A program made the translations under genes and the position numbers. Of a stretch of DNA of 64,000 nucleotides, positions 1-9,106 are shown in pieces (the stretch's first letter is position 1; each line of letters opens with the position of its first letter). The notes beneath the pieces were generated by a model. That model ran no database searches. It was given only the letters and a program-made list of their open reading frames with translations, and had not been told where the DNA came from. Origin of the DNA: Rhodospirillaceae bacterium (GTDB taxonomy: Bacteria > Pseudomonadota > Alphaproteobacteria > Thalassobaculales > Thalassobaculaceae); the NCBI GenBank assembly GCA_018401495.1, contig JAGYJX010000006.1, positions 558,001 through 622,000 of the forward strand, read 5' to 3'.

Positions 1-314
1 AGGTGCTGGCGACCGCCGCCTGGCCGGTGGAACTGGGATCCTGGATGGATCGCCTGACCCTGGAGAGCCGCGCCACCATCGACGGCCGCGAGGTGGTCTA
101 CCAGACCGGCACGCTCGCCATGATCCGGCCGCTGGCCGAGCTGGTCGCCGGCTATGGCGGGCTCGCGCCCGGCACCGTCATGCTGTGCGGCACCATTCCG
201 GTCGAGGGTGGTTTGCGCCACGCCGACCGCTTCGCCATGCGCCTCGCCGACCCCGAGACGGGTGCGGCCATCGACCACGCCTACACCATCGAAACCTTGC
301 CGGTAGTCCGCTGA
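1..314 (+). CDS. DUF2848 family protein, C-terminal part (5' end outside window)
   Basis: Only the last roughly 104 codons are present; the frame is open to the left edge. The pattern GGLAPGTVMLCGTIPVEGG followed by a short beta-rich tail ending in ETLPVV matches my memory of DUF2848 proteins, which are related to fumarylacetoacetate-hydrolase-fold enzymes. Their reaction is not established. The stop codon overlaps the start of the next gene (ATGA), so it is translationally coupled to the amidase. That pairing suggests a joint role in breakdown of an amide or keto-acid compound (inference). Confidence 0.75.
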   Translation, partial: VLATAAWPVELGSWMDRLTLESRATIDGREVVYQTGTLAMIRPLAELVAGYGGLAPGTVMLCGTIPVEGGLRHADRFAMRLADPETGAAIDHAYTIETLPVVR

Positions 315-1669
315 TGAGCTTCGCGCCCCTGACCCCGATCGCCACCCTCCTGACCGATTTGGAGGCCGGCCGCAACAGCGCCACCGCGCTCCTGGAGACG
401 GCGCTGCAGCGCGCCGGCGACCCCGCCGGCGAGGGCGCGCTGGCGTTCGTCAAGCTGACGCCGGAGACCGCCCGCGCCGAGGCCGAGGCGAGCGACCGGC
501 TGCGCCGCGCCGGGGTGGCGCCGCGGCCGCTGGAAGGCCTGCCGATCTCGATCAAGGATCTGTTCGACGTCCGCGGCCACGTCACCACCGCCGGCTCGCG
601 CGTGATGGCGGGGGAGCCGCCGGCCTCAAGCGACGCCCCGGCGATCGCCCGGCTGCGCGCCGCCGGCGCCGTGCTGGTCGGCCGCACCAACATGACGGAG
701 TTCGCGTTCTCCGGCATCGGCATCAACCCGCACTACGGCACGCCGGCCAACCCCTGGGACCGCGCGACCCGTCGGATTCCGGGCGGCTCCTCGGCCGGTG
801 CTGCGGTCAGCGTCGCCGACGGCATGGCCACCGTCGGCATCGGGTCCGACACCGGCGGGTCGGTTCGCATCCCGAGCGGGCTGTGCGGCCTGGCCGGCTT
901 CAAGCCGACCCAGCGCCGGGTGCCGACCGCCGGCGCCTGCCCGCTGTCGACCTCGCTCGACTCGATCGGCCCGCTGGCGCCCACCATCGCCTGCGCCGCC
1001 CGCGTCCACCAGGTGATGGCGGGCGAGGCGGTGCGGCCGATCGCCCGGCGGCCGGTCGCCGGCCTGCGGCTCGCGGTGCCGCAGAGCTTCGTGCTCGAGG
1101 ATCTCGACGCCACCACCGCCCGGACCTTCGAGGCGGCGCTGTCCAGGCTGTCCGCGGCCGGCGCGATCGTCACCGAGATTCCGTTCCGCGAGCTGCTGGA
1201 GATCGCCGACGCCAACGCCAAGGGCGGCTTCGCGGCGGTGGAGTGCTACGAGGCGCACGCCCGCCACGTGCTGCGCGATCCCGACGCCTTCGACCCGCGG
1301 GTGCTGGTCCGCATCCGGCGCGCCACCGACCAGAGCGCGATCGACTACATCACGCTGGTGCGCCGCCGCGCCGAGATCCAGGCGGCCTGCAACGCGGTCT
1401 CCGCGCCGTTCGACGCGGTGGTGATGCCGACCACCGCCCGGATCGCGCCGCCGATCGCCGAACTGGAGGCGAGCGACGCCGAGTTCGCCAAGGTCAACCT
1501 GCTGATGCTGCGGAACTGCGCCGTCGGCAACTTCCTGGACCGCTGCGCCGCCACCGTGCCGGTGCACGAGGCCGGCGCCGCTCCGGTCGGGCTGATGCTG
1601 ATGGGCGAGACCATGGCCGACGACGCCCTGCTGTCGGTCGCGGCTGCGGTGGAGGCCGTGTTCCGCTGA
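314..1669 (+). CDS. amidase signature family amidohydrolase
   Basis: 451 aa, typical length for the amidase signature family, which hydrolyses amide bonds with a Ser-cisSer-Lys triad. Visible are Lys81 in SIKDLF, the Ser-rich loop GGSSAG at about 157-162 and the nucleophile context DTGGS ending near 183. These are the three expected catalytic elements. The start overlaps the upstream stop by 4 bases. The substrate cannot be read from the sequence. No signal peptide is seen, so it should be cytoplasmic. The reading frame is intact. Confidence 0.9.
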   Translation: MSFAPLTPIATLLTDLEAGRNSATALLETALQRAGDPAGEGALAFVKLTPETARAEAEASDRLRRAGVAPRPLEGLPISIKDLFDVRGHVTTAGSRVMAGEPPASSDAPAIARLRAAGAVLVGRTNMTEFAFSGIGINPHYGTPANPWDRATRRIPGGSSAGAAVSVADGMATVGIGSDTGGSVRIPSGLCGLAGFKPTQRRVPTAGACPLSTSLDSIGPLAPTIACAARVHQVMAGEAVRPIARRPVAGLRLAVPQSFVLEDLDATTARTFEAALSRLSAAGAIVTEIPFRELLEIADANAKGGFAAVECYEAHARHVLRDPDAFDPRVLVRIRRATDQSAIDYITLVRRRAEIQAACNAVSAPFDAVVMPTTARIAPPIAELEASDAEFAKVNLLMLRNCAVGNFLDRCAATVPVHEAGAAPVGLMLMGETMADDALLSVAAAVEAVFR

Positions 1670-1826
1670 CCGGCGGACCGGCATCGGCATGGTCCGCAGT
1701 CCAGTGCTCGGCGGGGGCGCATCGCTTTGTGAAGGTCTTGCGACTCCGGCTTTGCGCCCACACGTTCGTAGGCGTAGCCTGAACGCTCGGGCACATTCCG
1801 GCCCGGACCAGAGAAAGGAGGTGCGT

Positions 1827-1994
1827 ATGACCACCACCGATCGGATCGACAGCCTGCGGTCGCGCCACGCCAACCTGGAAGAGAAGCTGGAGGGCGAAGA
1901 AACGCGGCCGCATCCTGACGACACGCTGGTACACGACCTGAAGCGACGAAAGCTCGCCATCAAGGACGAAATCGCCCGACTCGAACGCGTTTAA
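1827..1994 (+). CDS. DUF465 (YdcH-like) small protein
   Basis: 55 aa, charged and predicted helical, with the family pattern RIDSLRSRHANLEEKL and HPDDTLVHDLKRRKLAIKDEI. This is the DUF465/YdcH type common in alphaproteobacteria; its function is unknown. A strong ribosome site (AAAGGAG, 1814-1820) lies 6 bases before the ATG and decides the start. It stands alone and is followed by a clear hairpin terminator. Confidence 0.85.
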   Translation: MTTTDRIDSLRSRHANLEEKLEGEETRPHPDDTLVHDLKRRKLAIKDEIARLERV

Positions 1995-2049
1995 TTTCGC
2001 CCCTTTATCCCGACCAATTCCGCCGGCTCCGACCTGGAGCCGGCACCCG

Positions 2050-2085
2050 AAGCCCGCCTTTCCACTCGGAAGGCGGGCTTTGTCG
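2050..2085 (+). terminator. intrinsic terminator after the DUF465 gene
   Basis: Perfect 11-bp inverted repeat AAGCCCGCCTT / AAGGCGGGCTT (2050-2060 and 2070-2080) with a 9-base loop and a short T-rich tail. It sits 55 bases after the stop codon. Confidence 0.75.
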
Positions 2086-2148
2086 TAGGGGCCGTCAGGT
2101 TGCGTCGCGGGCCCGCTCGCGCAGGTGCGAACTTCCGGTGCGATTACG

Positions 2149-2161
2149 GTGACAGTGCACT
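2149..2161 (+). repeat. GGTGACAGTGCAC repeat, left end of a small inverted pair
   Basis: GGTGACAGTGCA here is the inverse of TGCACTGTCACC at 2329-2340, so the two bound a segment of about 190 bp. The same core recurs at 32034, 32065 and 32373. From memory, this core flanks REP-associated, Y1-type transposase genes in many proteobacteria. Confidence 0.6.
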
Positions 2162-2229
2162 TGACTGATGATCTGGCGCTGGGCGTGCCGCCCATGCCGA
2201 CCGCCCCACGCGCCTATTGGTGGTGCCGC

Positions 2230-2372
2230 GCGGAGGCGCGATAGTTCGGCAACCGTTCCTCGCCCGCCTGGAAGCGCTCACAGGGCGCCGCCTGAAGCGG
2301 AAGAAGCCGGAACTGAAGGGAAGAAAAATGCACTGTCACCGCAATTCTTGCGTAATTCTTGAATTCTTATAA
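2230..2372 (+). pseudogene. C-terminal remnant of a Y1/REP-associated (IS200-like) transposase
   Basis: From 2256 one frame reads FLARLEALTGRRLKRKKP, then a basic stretch and a CHRNS-like end, stopping at 2370-2372. It resembles the C-terminal tail of the family of REP-associated tyrosine transposases. The catalytic HUH part is absent, so this is a fragment. The terminal repeat TGCACTGTCACC lies inside its end. The family call rests on recall of the tail pattern and is moderate. Confidence 0.45.
2329..2340 (-). repeat. TGCACTGTCACC, inverted partner of the repeat at 2149
   Basis: Exact 12-base inverse complement of the repeat at 2149-2160. AT-rich sequence follows to about 2400, with GCAATTCTTGCGTAATTCTT directly after the core. 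Confidence 0.6.
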
Positions 2373-2407
2373 TTTTTGTTTAGCACGCGGCGGTGGATGT
2401 AGGAGTT

Positions 2408-2836
2408 TCATTTTCGAATAAATCTTTCGCACTGCCGGCCATCGAATGTGTCCCGGCTAACCTGAAACCATGTGTTAGCCGTCGCTTTGCGGAATGCATC
2501 ATTGTACTTCTCTAATAGGAGGGCCTGACGATAAAGATAACCTGCCATGAATTCAGGTGATTTGTTTTTGTCAACCACGCCATCTAACATTGAGTTGATC
2601 AGCCTATCATCGGTCTTTGAGTAACCGTCGCTCGCGCGACCACCGCCGCTGAAAGTTAGATACTCCTCAAATGCCGAAATGAACAACTCGCGCTCTACGT
2701 CCGAGAGTGCCTTCTCTGCGAGGGTCTCGGAGATCGCGGCGCATAAAGCTCGATCGAAAATCTCATCCAGTACCTGAGCCTCAGCCCGACGATCGACCGA
2801 CACGCTCAGAGCAATTCCGATGAGACAAGCCAACAC
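2408..2836 (-). CDS. hypothetical secreted protein, AT-richer than its surroundings
   Basis: About 142 aa from a GTG at 2834-2836. This start places a hydrophobic stretch (LACLIGIALSVSV) and a possible cleavage site after RRAEAQ at the N-terminus. No good ribosome site is visible, so the start is uncertain. The remainder is soluble, mildly acidic and contains one Cys near each end of the mature part. I recognise no family. Codon use is clearly less GC-rich than that of neighbouring genes, and the gene lies beside a transposase remnant, so transfer is likely. It lies 37 bases downstream of the acyl-CoA synthetase on the same strand. Confidence 0.5.
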   Translation of the reverse strand: MLACLIGIALSVSVDRRAEAQVLDEIFDRALCAAISETLAEKALSDVERELFISAFEEYLTFSGGGRASDGYSKTDDRLINSMLDGVVDKNKSPEFMAGYLYRQALLLEKYNDAFRKATANTWFQVSRDTFDGRQCERFIRK

Positions 2837-2873
2837 TGAGAACTGTGAATGCCCGTCGTACCCCGCCCGCCTG

Positions 2874-4493
2874 TCACGCCTCCTTCGCCCGCTCGCGCAG
2901 CACGAACTTCTGGACCTTCCCCGTCGACGTCTTCGGCAACTCGCCGAACACCACCGTCCGCGGGCACTTGAAGCCCGCCAGGTTCTGCCGGCAGAACGCG
3001 ATGATCTCCTCGGCACTCACCGCCTTGCCGGGGCGCAGCGTCACGAAGGCGCACGGCGTCTCGCCCCACTTGTCGTCCGGCCGCGCCACCACCGCCGCCT
3101 CGAGCACCGCCGGGTGGCGGTACAGCACGCCCTCGACCTCGATGGTCGAGATGTTCTCGCCGCCGGAGATGATGATGTCCTTGGAGCGGTCCTTCAGCTC
3201 GATGTAGCCGTCGGGGTGCAGCACGCCCAAGTCGCCGGTGTGGAACCAGCCGTCCCGGAACGCCTTGTCGGTGGCCGCCGGGTTCTTCAGGTAGCCCTTC
3301 ATGACGATGTTGCCGCGCATGAAGACCTCGCCCATGGTCGCGGCGTCGGCCGGCACCGGCGCCAGGGTCTCGGGATCGGCCACCATCAGGCCCTCCAGCA
3401 CCGGGTAGCGCACCCCCTGGCGGGACTTCAGGTCGGCCTGCTCGGCGATCGGCCGGCCGCTCCACTCCTCGTGCCAGGCGCACACCACGGCGGGGCCGTA
3501 GACCTCGGTGAGGCCGTAGACGTGGGTGACGACGATGCCGAGGCTCTCCATGCCTTCCAGCACGGCCGCCGGCGGGGCCGAAGCGGCGGTCATCATCTGG
3601 ACGGTCTGCGGGAACTCCCGCCGCGCCTCGTCGGGCGCGTTCAGCAGCATCGACATGACGATCGGCGCGCCGCAGAAATGCGTGACGCCCTCGTCGGCGA
3701 AGGCGTCGTAGATCGCCCTGGCCTCGACCTGGCGCAGGCAGACATGGGTCCCGGCCTGGGCGGTGATGGTCCAGGGGAAGCACCAGCCGTTGCAGTGGAA
3801 CATCGGCAGGGTCCAGAGATAGACCGGGTGCATCTTCATGCCCCAGACCAGGACGTTGCCGAGCGCGTTCAGGTAGGCGCCGCGGTGATGGTAGACCACG
3901 CCCTTGGGATCGCCGGTGGTGCCGCTGGTGTAGTTGAGGGCGATGGCGTCCCACTCGTCGCCCGGGCGCAGGCCGCGCCACTCCGGGTCGCCGGCGGCGA
4001 GGAAGCTCTCGTAGTCGGTCTCGCCGAGCCGCTCGCCGCCCGGTCCCTCGCTGTCGTCGACGTCGATGACGATCAGTTCGCGGTGGGTTCGCGCCAGCGC
4101 CGCCTTGATGGTGGGCGCGAACTCGGTGTCGGTGAGCAGCACCTTGGCTTCGCCGTGATCGAGCATGAAGGCGATCGCCTCGGCGTCGAGCCGGGTGTTC
4201 AGCATGTTCAGCACCGCCCCGGTCATCGGCACGCCGTGCGCCGCCTCGAAGCCCTCCGGGGTGTTGGTCAGCATGGCGGCGACGGTGTCGCCCTTGCCGA
4301 CCCCGCGCGCCGCCAGCGCCGAGCCCAGCCGGCGGCAGCGCGCGGCGGCCTCGGCCCAGGTGTAGCGCCGCCGGCCGTGCGCCACCGCCAGGCGCGACGG
4401 GAACACCGCGGCGGTGCGGTCGAGGAACGACAGCGGTGTCAGCGGAACATAGTTGGCCGGCGACTTGTCGAGGTCGGTCTCGTAGGGGTTCAT
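2874..4493 (-). CDS. AMP-dependent acyl-CoA synthetase (DmdB-like/medium-chain type)
   Basis: 539 aa. Activates a carboxylic acid through an acyl-AMP and transfers it to CoA. The ATP motif YTSGTTGDPKG lies at about 188-198, the GENISTIEVE hinge region near the C-terminus, and the catalytic Lys526 in PKTSTGKVQK. The N-terminus MNPYETDLDKSPANYVPL is typical of the group that includes 3-methylmercaptopropionyl-CoA ligase (DmdB) and related fatty acid ligases. Substrate is not decidable. A second ATG two codons upstream (4499) is possible. The reading frame is intact. Confidence 0.85.
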   Translation of the reverse strand: MNPYETDLDKSPANYVPLTPLSFLDRTAAVFPSRLAVAHGRRRYTWAEAAARCRRLGSALAARGVGKGDTVAAMLTNTPEGFEAAHGVPMTGAVLNMLNTRLDAEAIAFMLDHGEAKVLLTDTEFAPTIKAALARTHRELIVIDVDDSEGPGGERLGETDYESFLAAGDPEWRGLRPGDEWDAIALNYTSGTTGDPKGVVYHHRGAYLNALGNVLVWGMKMHPVYLWTLPMFHCNGWCFPWTITAQAGTHVCLRQVEARAIYDAFADEGVTHFCGAPIVMSMLLNAPDEARREFPQTVQMMTAASAPPAAVLEGMESLGIVVTHVYGLTEVYGPAVVCAWHEEWSGRPIAEQADLKSRQGVRYPVLEGLMVADPETLAPVPADAATMGEVFMRGNIVMKGYLKNPAATDKAFRDGWFHTGDLGVLHPDGYIELKDRSKDIIISGGENISTIEVEGVLYRHPAVLEAAVVARPDDKWGETPCAFVTLRPGKAVSAEEIIAFCRQNLAGFKCPRTVVFGELPKTSTGKVQKFVLRERAKEA

Positions 4494-4867
4494 GGGCATC
4501 CCGCTGTCCCTGCTGCAACCCGCAAACCTAGCCCTGCGGTCGGGGCAGGGCAATGCGGGGGCGGCCCTCGCCGGTCGCCCGGCCGGCGTCGCGCGCGCCC
4601 GCTTTCCGCCGCGTTCGGGGTGCGCCTCGATCAAATTAATTCCTGTCGACGGCAAGGTCGTCGAAGATATGAAAATTCATCGTTCAGTATAATTTTGCGC
4701 GTCTACTTATAATTTTCAAATCAATCGCCATATTGAGTTTGTGAAGCGGGCCGAAAAGACACGCACTCGCCGATCGTCATACCCTTTTTCATCATCAAGA
4801 TCCGAGCCCGGCCGCCACTGTCGACGGCGCGACGCCCGAATTTTGTCGGCCGATCCGGAGAACCATC
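4494..4867. promoter_or_regulatory. divergent intergenic region with AT-rich core
   Basis: 374 bases between the divergently transcribed synthetase and lipoprotein genes. The first part is GC-rich. From about 4630 to 4750 it becomes AT-rich and carries two TATAAT hexamers on the plus strand (4688-4693 and 4708-4713). I see no convincing -35 boxes, so promoter position is only suggested. No coding sequence is supported here. Confidence 0.35.
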
Positions 4868-5182
4868 ATGAACGCCTTTCTCAGAACCGCCGCCGTCGCT
4901 CTTGCCCTGGGGTCGGTCTTCGCGCTCGGGGCCTGCGCCGAGACCAACACCTCGGTCAGCACCGGCGCCTACATCGACGACGCCGTGATCACCACCAAGG
5001 TCAAGACCGCGATCCTGGAAGACCCGGCGCTCAAGGTCATGCAGATCCAGGTCGAGACCTACAAGAACGTCGTTCAGTTGAGCGGCTTCGTCGACAGCCC
5101 GGCCATGGTCGGACGCGCCGGCACGGTCGCGAGAAGCGTCGAGGGCGTCGCCTCGGTGACCAACAGCCTGATCGTGAAGTAA
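4868..5182 (+). CDS. BON-domain lipoprotein
   Basis: 104 aa. N-terminal lipoprotein signal with lipobox LGAC (Cys24), then one BON domain: an IDDAVITTKVKTAI helix, then a core containing VVQLSGFVDS and a GVASVTNSLIV end. BON domains bind phospholipid or stabilise the envelope (OsmY/DolP-like). GGAGAACCATC before the ATG supports the start. Followed closely by another small lipoprotein, suggesting an envelope-stress pair (inference). Confidence 0.85.
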   Translation: MNAFLRTAAVALALGSVFALGACAETNTSVSTGAYIDDAVITTKVKTAILEDPALKVMQIQVETYKNVVQLSGFVDSPAMVGRAGTVARSVEGVASVTNSLIVK

Positions 5183-5228
5183 GGCCCGGCGCGGTTCCCG
5201 CGCCATGACGACCATCGGGAGAGACACC

Positions 5229-5471
5229 ATGAAGCGCGCCATCCTCGTTACCGCCATTGCCCTTTCCGCCCTCGGCCTCGCCGCCTGCGGCAACACCTCC
5301 GGCGATCGCGCCCTCAGCGGTGCCGGCATCGGCGCCGGCGTCGGCCTCGTCGGCGGCGCGTTGGTCGGCGCCCCGGTCACCGGTGCCGCGGTTGGCGCGG
5401 CGGCCGGCGCCGGCACCGGCGCGCTCACGGACGAGGACCAGATCGATCTCGGCAAGCCGCTCTGGAAGTGA
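5229..5471 (+). CDS. glycine-zipper lipoprotein
   Basis: 80 aa. Signal peptide with lipobox LAAC (Cys20), then a Gly/Ala-rich segment GAGIGAGVGLVGGALVG followed by GAAVGAAAG, typical of YmgG/glycine-zipper envelope proteins. The ATG at 5229 is chosen because it starts the basic-hydrophobic lipoprotein signal and follows GGGAGA. An in-frame upstream ATG at 5205 would spoil the signal peptide. It lies 46 bases after the BON gene. Confidence 0.75.
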   Translation: MKRAILVTAIALSALGLAACGNTSGDRALSGAGIGAGVGLVGGALVGAPVTGAAVGAAAGAGTGALTDEDQIDLGKPLWK

Positions 5472-5585
5472 TTGACGACCTCTGCCGAACGCCACCCTGC
5501 TGACAACCGGCCCGGACCGCGTCAGGATCGTCGGCAACGACGATCGCTGGCTCGATCCGGGCCGCGACGCAGCACGGGAGGAGAC

Positions 5586-7484
5586 ATGGGCCGGTTCCAC
5601 GAGGTCTACCGCCGCTCGCTGGAGGATCCGGAGGCGTTCTGGGCCGAGGCCGCCGAGGATATCGCCTGGACCCGGCGCTGGGACCGGGTGCTCGACGACG
5701 CCCGTCCGCCGTTCACCCGCTGGTTCGTCGGCGGCGAGACCAACACCTGCTTCAACGCCGTCGACCGCCATGTCGAGGCCGGGCGCGGCGACCAGGCGGC
5801 GCTGATCCACGACAGCCCGGTCACCGGCACGGTCGCGACCTACACCTACCGGGACCTGCAGGACCGTGTGGCGCGGTTCGCCGGCGCGCTGCGCGGGCTC
5901 GGCGTCGGCTACGGCGACCGGGTGATCCTGTACATGCCGATGATCCCCGAGGCGGTGATCGCGATGCTGGCGACGGTGCGCATCGGGGCCATCCACTCGG
6001 TGGTGTTCGGCGGCTTCGCGGCCAAGGAACTGGCGACCCGCATCGACGACGCCAAGCCGAAGGTGATCGTCTCGGCGTCCTGCGGCATCGAGGGCCAGCG
6101 GGTGCTGCCCTACAAGCCGCTGCTCGACCGGGCGATCGAACTGGCCACCCACAAGCCGGAGCGTTGCGTCATCCGGCAGCGTCCCCAGGCCGAGGCGACC
6201 CTGGTCGCCGGCCGCGACCTGACCTGGGAGGACGCCGAGGCCGGCGTCGCCCCGGCGGCGTGCGTGCCGGTCAAGGCCACCGATCCCGCCTACATCCTCT
6301 ACACCTCCGGCACCACCGGCCAGCCGAAGGGCGTGGTGCGGCCGACCGGCGGCCACCTGGTCGCCCTCAAATGGTCGATGAAGAACATCTACGACGTCGA
6401 TCCAGGCGACGTGTACTGGGCGGCGTCGGATGTCGGCTGGGTGGTCGGTCATTCCTACATCGTCTACGCGCCGCTGTTCCACGGCTGCACCACGGTGCTC
6501 TACGAGGGCAAGCCGGTGGGCACGCCGGACGCCGGCGCGTTCTGGCGGGTGATCGCCGACCACAAGGTGAAGGTGATGTTCACCGCGCCGACCGCGATCC
6601 GCGCCATCAAGAAGGAGGATCCCGACGGCAAGCTGCTGGCGGGCTACGACCTGTCGCGCTTCAAGGCGCAGTTCCTGGCCGGCGAGCGCTGCGACCCCGA
6701 CACCCTGAAATGGTGCCAGGACAAGCTGAAGGTGCCGACGGTCGACCACTGGTGGCAGACCGAAACCGGCTGGCCGATCGCCGCCAACTGCCTCGGGATC
6801 GAGGAGCTGCCGTACAAGCCCGGCTCGCCCACCCATTCGGTGCCGGGCTGGGACGTGCGGGTGCTGGCCCCGGACGGGTCCGGCGTCGCGGCGAACGAGA
6901 TCGGCGCCATCTCGATCAAGCTGCCGCTGCCGCCGGGCGCCCTGTCGACGCTCTGGAACAACGACGACCGCTTCGTGCAGAGCTACATGACCGACTACCC
7001 CGGCTACTATCAGACCGGCGACGCCGGCCTGGTCGACGACGACGGCTACCTCCACGTCATGACCCGCACCGACGACATCATCAACGTCGCCGGCCATCGG
7101 CTGTCGACCGGCGGCATGGAGGAGGTTCTGGCCAGCCATCCCGACGTCGCCGAGTGCGCGGTGATCGGCGTGGCCGACGACCTCAAGGGCCAGGTTCCGC
7201 TCGGTTTCCTGGTGCTCAAGGACGGTGTCGCCAAGCCGCACGATCAGATCGTGGCCGAGGTCGTGGCGATGGTCCGCGAGCGCATCGGCCCGGTCGCCGC
7301 CTTCAAGGTGGCGACCGTGGTGCACCGCCTGCCGAAGACCCGCTCGGGCAAGATCCTGCGCGGCACCATGCAGAAGATCGCCGACGGCCAGGACCCGGCG
7401 GTGCCGGCGACCATCGACGATCCGGCAATCCTCGGCGAGATCGCCGAAACGCTTCGCGGCGTCGGCTACGCAAGGAAGGGATGA
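5586..7484 (+). CDS. prpE: propionyl-CoA synthetase
   Basis: 632 aa, usual length for PrpE. Converts propionate, ATP and CoA to propionyl-CoA. The N-terminus contains GGETNTCFNAVDRHV, diagnostic of the acetyl/propionyl-CoA synthetase group; the ATP motif YTSGTTGQPKG begins near residue 239; WWQTETGWPI and the catalytic Lys589 in KTRSGKILR follow. PrpE rather than Acs is supported by the length and the GFAAKELATRIDD segment. GGGAGGAGAC before the ATG decides the start. Its stop overlaps an ATG of the SDR gene. Confidence 0.92.
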   Translation: MGRFHEVYRRSLEDPEAFWAEAAEDIAWTRRWDRVLDDARPPFTRWFVGGETNTCFNAVDRHVEAGRGDQAALIHDSPVTGTVATYTYRDLQDRVARFAGALRGLGVGYGDRVILYMPMIPEAVIAMLATVRIGAIHSVVFGGFAAKELATRIDDAKPKVIVSASCGIEGQRVLPYKPLLDRAIELATHKPERCVIRQRPQAEATLVAGRDLTWEDAEAGVAPAACVPVKATDPAYILYTSGTTGQPKGVVRPTGGHLVALKWSMKNIYDVDPGDVYWAASDVGWVVGHSYIVYAPLFHGCTTVLYEGKPVGTPDAGAFWRVIADHKVKVMFTAPTAIRAIKKEDPDGKLLAGYDLSRFKAQFLAGERCDPDTLKWCQDKLKVPTVDHWWQTETGWPIAANCLGIEELPYKPGSPTHSVPGWDVRVLAPDGSGVAANEIGAISIKLPLPPGALSTLWNNDDRFVQSYMTDYPGYYQTGDAGLVDDDGYLHVMTRTDDIINVAGHRLSTGGMEEVLASHPDVAECAVIGVADDLKGQVPLGFLVLKDGVAKPHDQIVAEVVAMVRERIGPVAAFKVATVVHRLPKTRSGKILRGTMQKIADGQDPAVPATIDDPAILGEIAETLRGVGYARKG

Positions 7485-7489
7485 ACAGC

Positions 7490-8267
7490 ATGCGTCTGAA
7501 GGACAAGGTCGCCGTCGTCACCGGCGGCGCCCGCGGCATCGGGGCGGCGATCTGCGAGCGGTTCGCCGCCGAGGGCGCCAAGGTGGTGGTGGCCGACATG
7601 GATCCGCTGGCCGGCGACGAGACCGTCGGCCGCATCAAGGCGGCGGACGGCAAGGCGCGCTTCGTCGCCTGCGACGTCACCCGGCGCGAGCAGGTGTCGG
7701 CGCTGATGGACCGCGCCCTCGAGGCCTACGGGTCGCTCGACATCGTCGTGGCGAACGCCGGCATCATTCACAACACGCCGTTCCTGGAACTCGACGACGC
7801 CACCTTCGACCGGGTCATCGCCGTCAACCTGAAGGGCGTGTTCTACACCGGCCAGGAGGCTGCGCGCCGGATGGTGGAGCGCGGTATCAAGGGCATCGTC
7901 ATCAACACCGCCTCGGTCAACGCGGTCATCGTGCCGATCGGGCTGGCCGCCTACAACGCCTCCAAGGGCGGGGTGAACCAGCTCACCAAGACCATGGCGG
8001 TCGAACTGGCGCGCCACGGCATCCGGGTCAACGCCATCGGCCCCGGCAGCGTCGCCACCGACCTGTTCCGCGTCGGCGATCCTCACCGACCCCGAGGCGA
8101 TGGACCGGGTGCGCAGCCGCACCCCGCTCGGCCGGCCGGCGGAACCCTCGGAGATCGCCGGTGCCGCGATGTTCCTGGCGACCGACGACAGCGCCTACTT
8201 CACCGGCCAGACGATCTACCCGGACGGCGGCAGGCTGGCGCTCAGCCAGGTGATGCCGAAGGAGTAG
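7490..8267 (+). CDS. SDR-family oxidoreductase (one frameshift)
   Basis: About 258 aa after correction. NAD(P) motif TGGARGIG at 10-17, NAG near 86-88 and the catalytic YxxxK (Tyr155, Lys159). The frame breaks near 8077: VATDLFR continues one base later as ILTDPEAMDRVRSRTPLGRP and ends PDGGRLALSQVMPKE. Start at 7490 is preferred because GGAAGGG lies 9 bases before it; an ATG at 7481 overlaps the prpE stop. Likely acts on a hydroxyacyl or sugar substrate; unknown. Confidence 0.8.
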
Positions 8268-8381
8268 GCGCGGGAGAGCCGGGGTAGCCTTGGCCCGCCG
8301 GCGGGTGCCGCGTTGGCTCTAACCGGATCGGCCGCGGCGTGGCATCGGGAAGGGCCAAATCGTCCGCGACGGAGCCAGCCC

Positions 8382-9087
8382 ATGACCACCCGCACCAATT
8401 CACACGGCCAGCCGATCGGCGAGCCGGTGCCCGACTGGACGCCGCGCCAGCGTCCCGGCCGGGCGCCCATGGTCGGGCGCACGGTGCGGCTGGAGGCCGG
8501 TGCGCCTCGCCGACCACGGCGACGCGCTGTTCGAGGCGTTCTCGGCGGATGCCGAGGGGCGGATGTGGACCTACATGGCGGTCGGCCCGTTCGGCACCGA
8601 CCGCGCCGCCTTCGACACGTGGATCGCCCAGTGCGAGGCCAGCCAGGATCCGCTGTTCTTCGCCGTCGTCGACCAGGCCGGCGGCCGAGCCGTCGGCTAC
8701 GCCAGCTACCTTCGGATCGAGCCGGCGGTCGGCGTCATCGAGGTCGGGCACATCACCCTGTCGCCGGCGCTGCAGCGCACCGCGATGGCCACCGAGACGA
8801 TGTACCTGATGATGGCGCGGGTGTTCGAGGAACTCGGCTACCGCCGCTACGAGTGGAAGTGCGACAGCCTGAACGCGCCGTCGCGCATCGGCGGCCAAGC
8901 GGCTCGGCTTTCAGTACGAGGGCATTTTCCGTCAGGCGACGGTCTACAAGGGCCGCAACCGCGACACCGCGTGGTTCTCGATCCTCGACACGGAATGGCC
9001 GGCGCTCAAGGCGGCGTTCCGGGCCTGGCTGGATCCGTCGAACTTCGACGGCGAGGGTCGGCAGCGGGTCAGCCTGTCCGAGCCTGA
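8382..9087 (+). CDS. GNAT-family N-acetyltransferase (two to three frameshifts)
   Basis: About 234 aa when joined. Resembles RimJ/RimL-like acetyltransferases of the group with GHITLSPALQRTAMATE as the acetyl-CoA loop, YEWKCDSLNAPSR, and, after the break, KRLGFQYEGIFRQ and KGRNRDTAWFS. Frame breaks near 8497 and 8892, and probably another just before the stop near 9085. Acetylates an unknown amine or protein N-terminus. It is convergent with trcR. Confidence 0.7.
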
Positions 9088-9106
9088 CCGCCGCCGCCGC
9101 AGCCCG

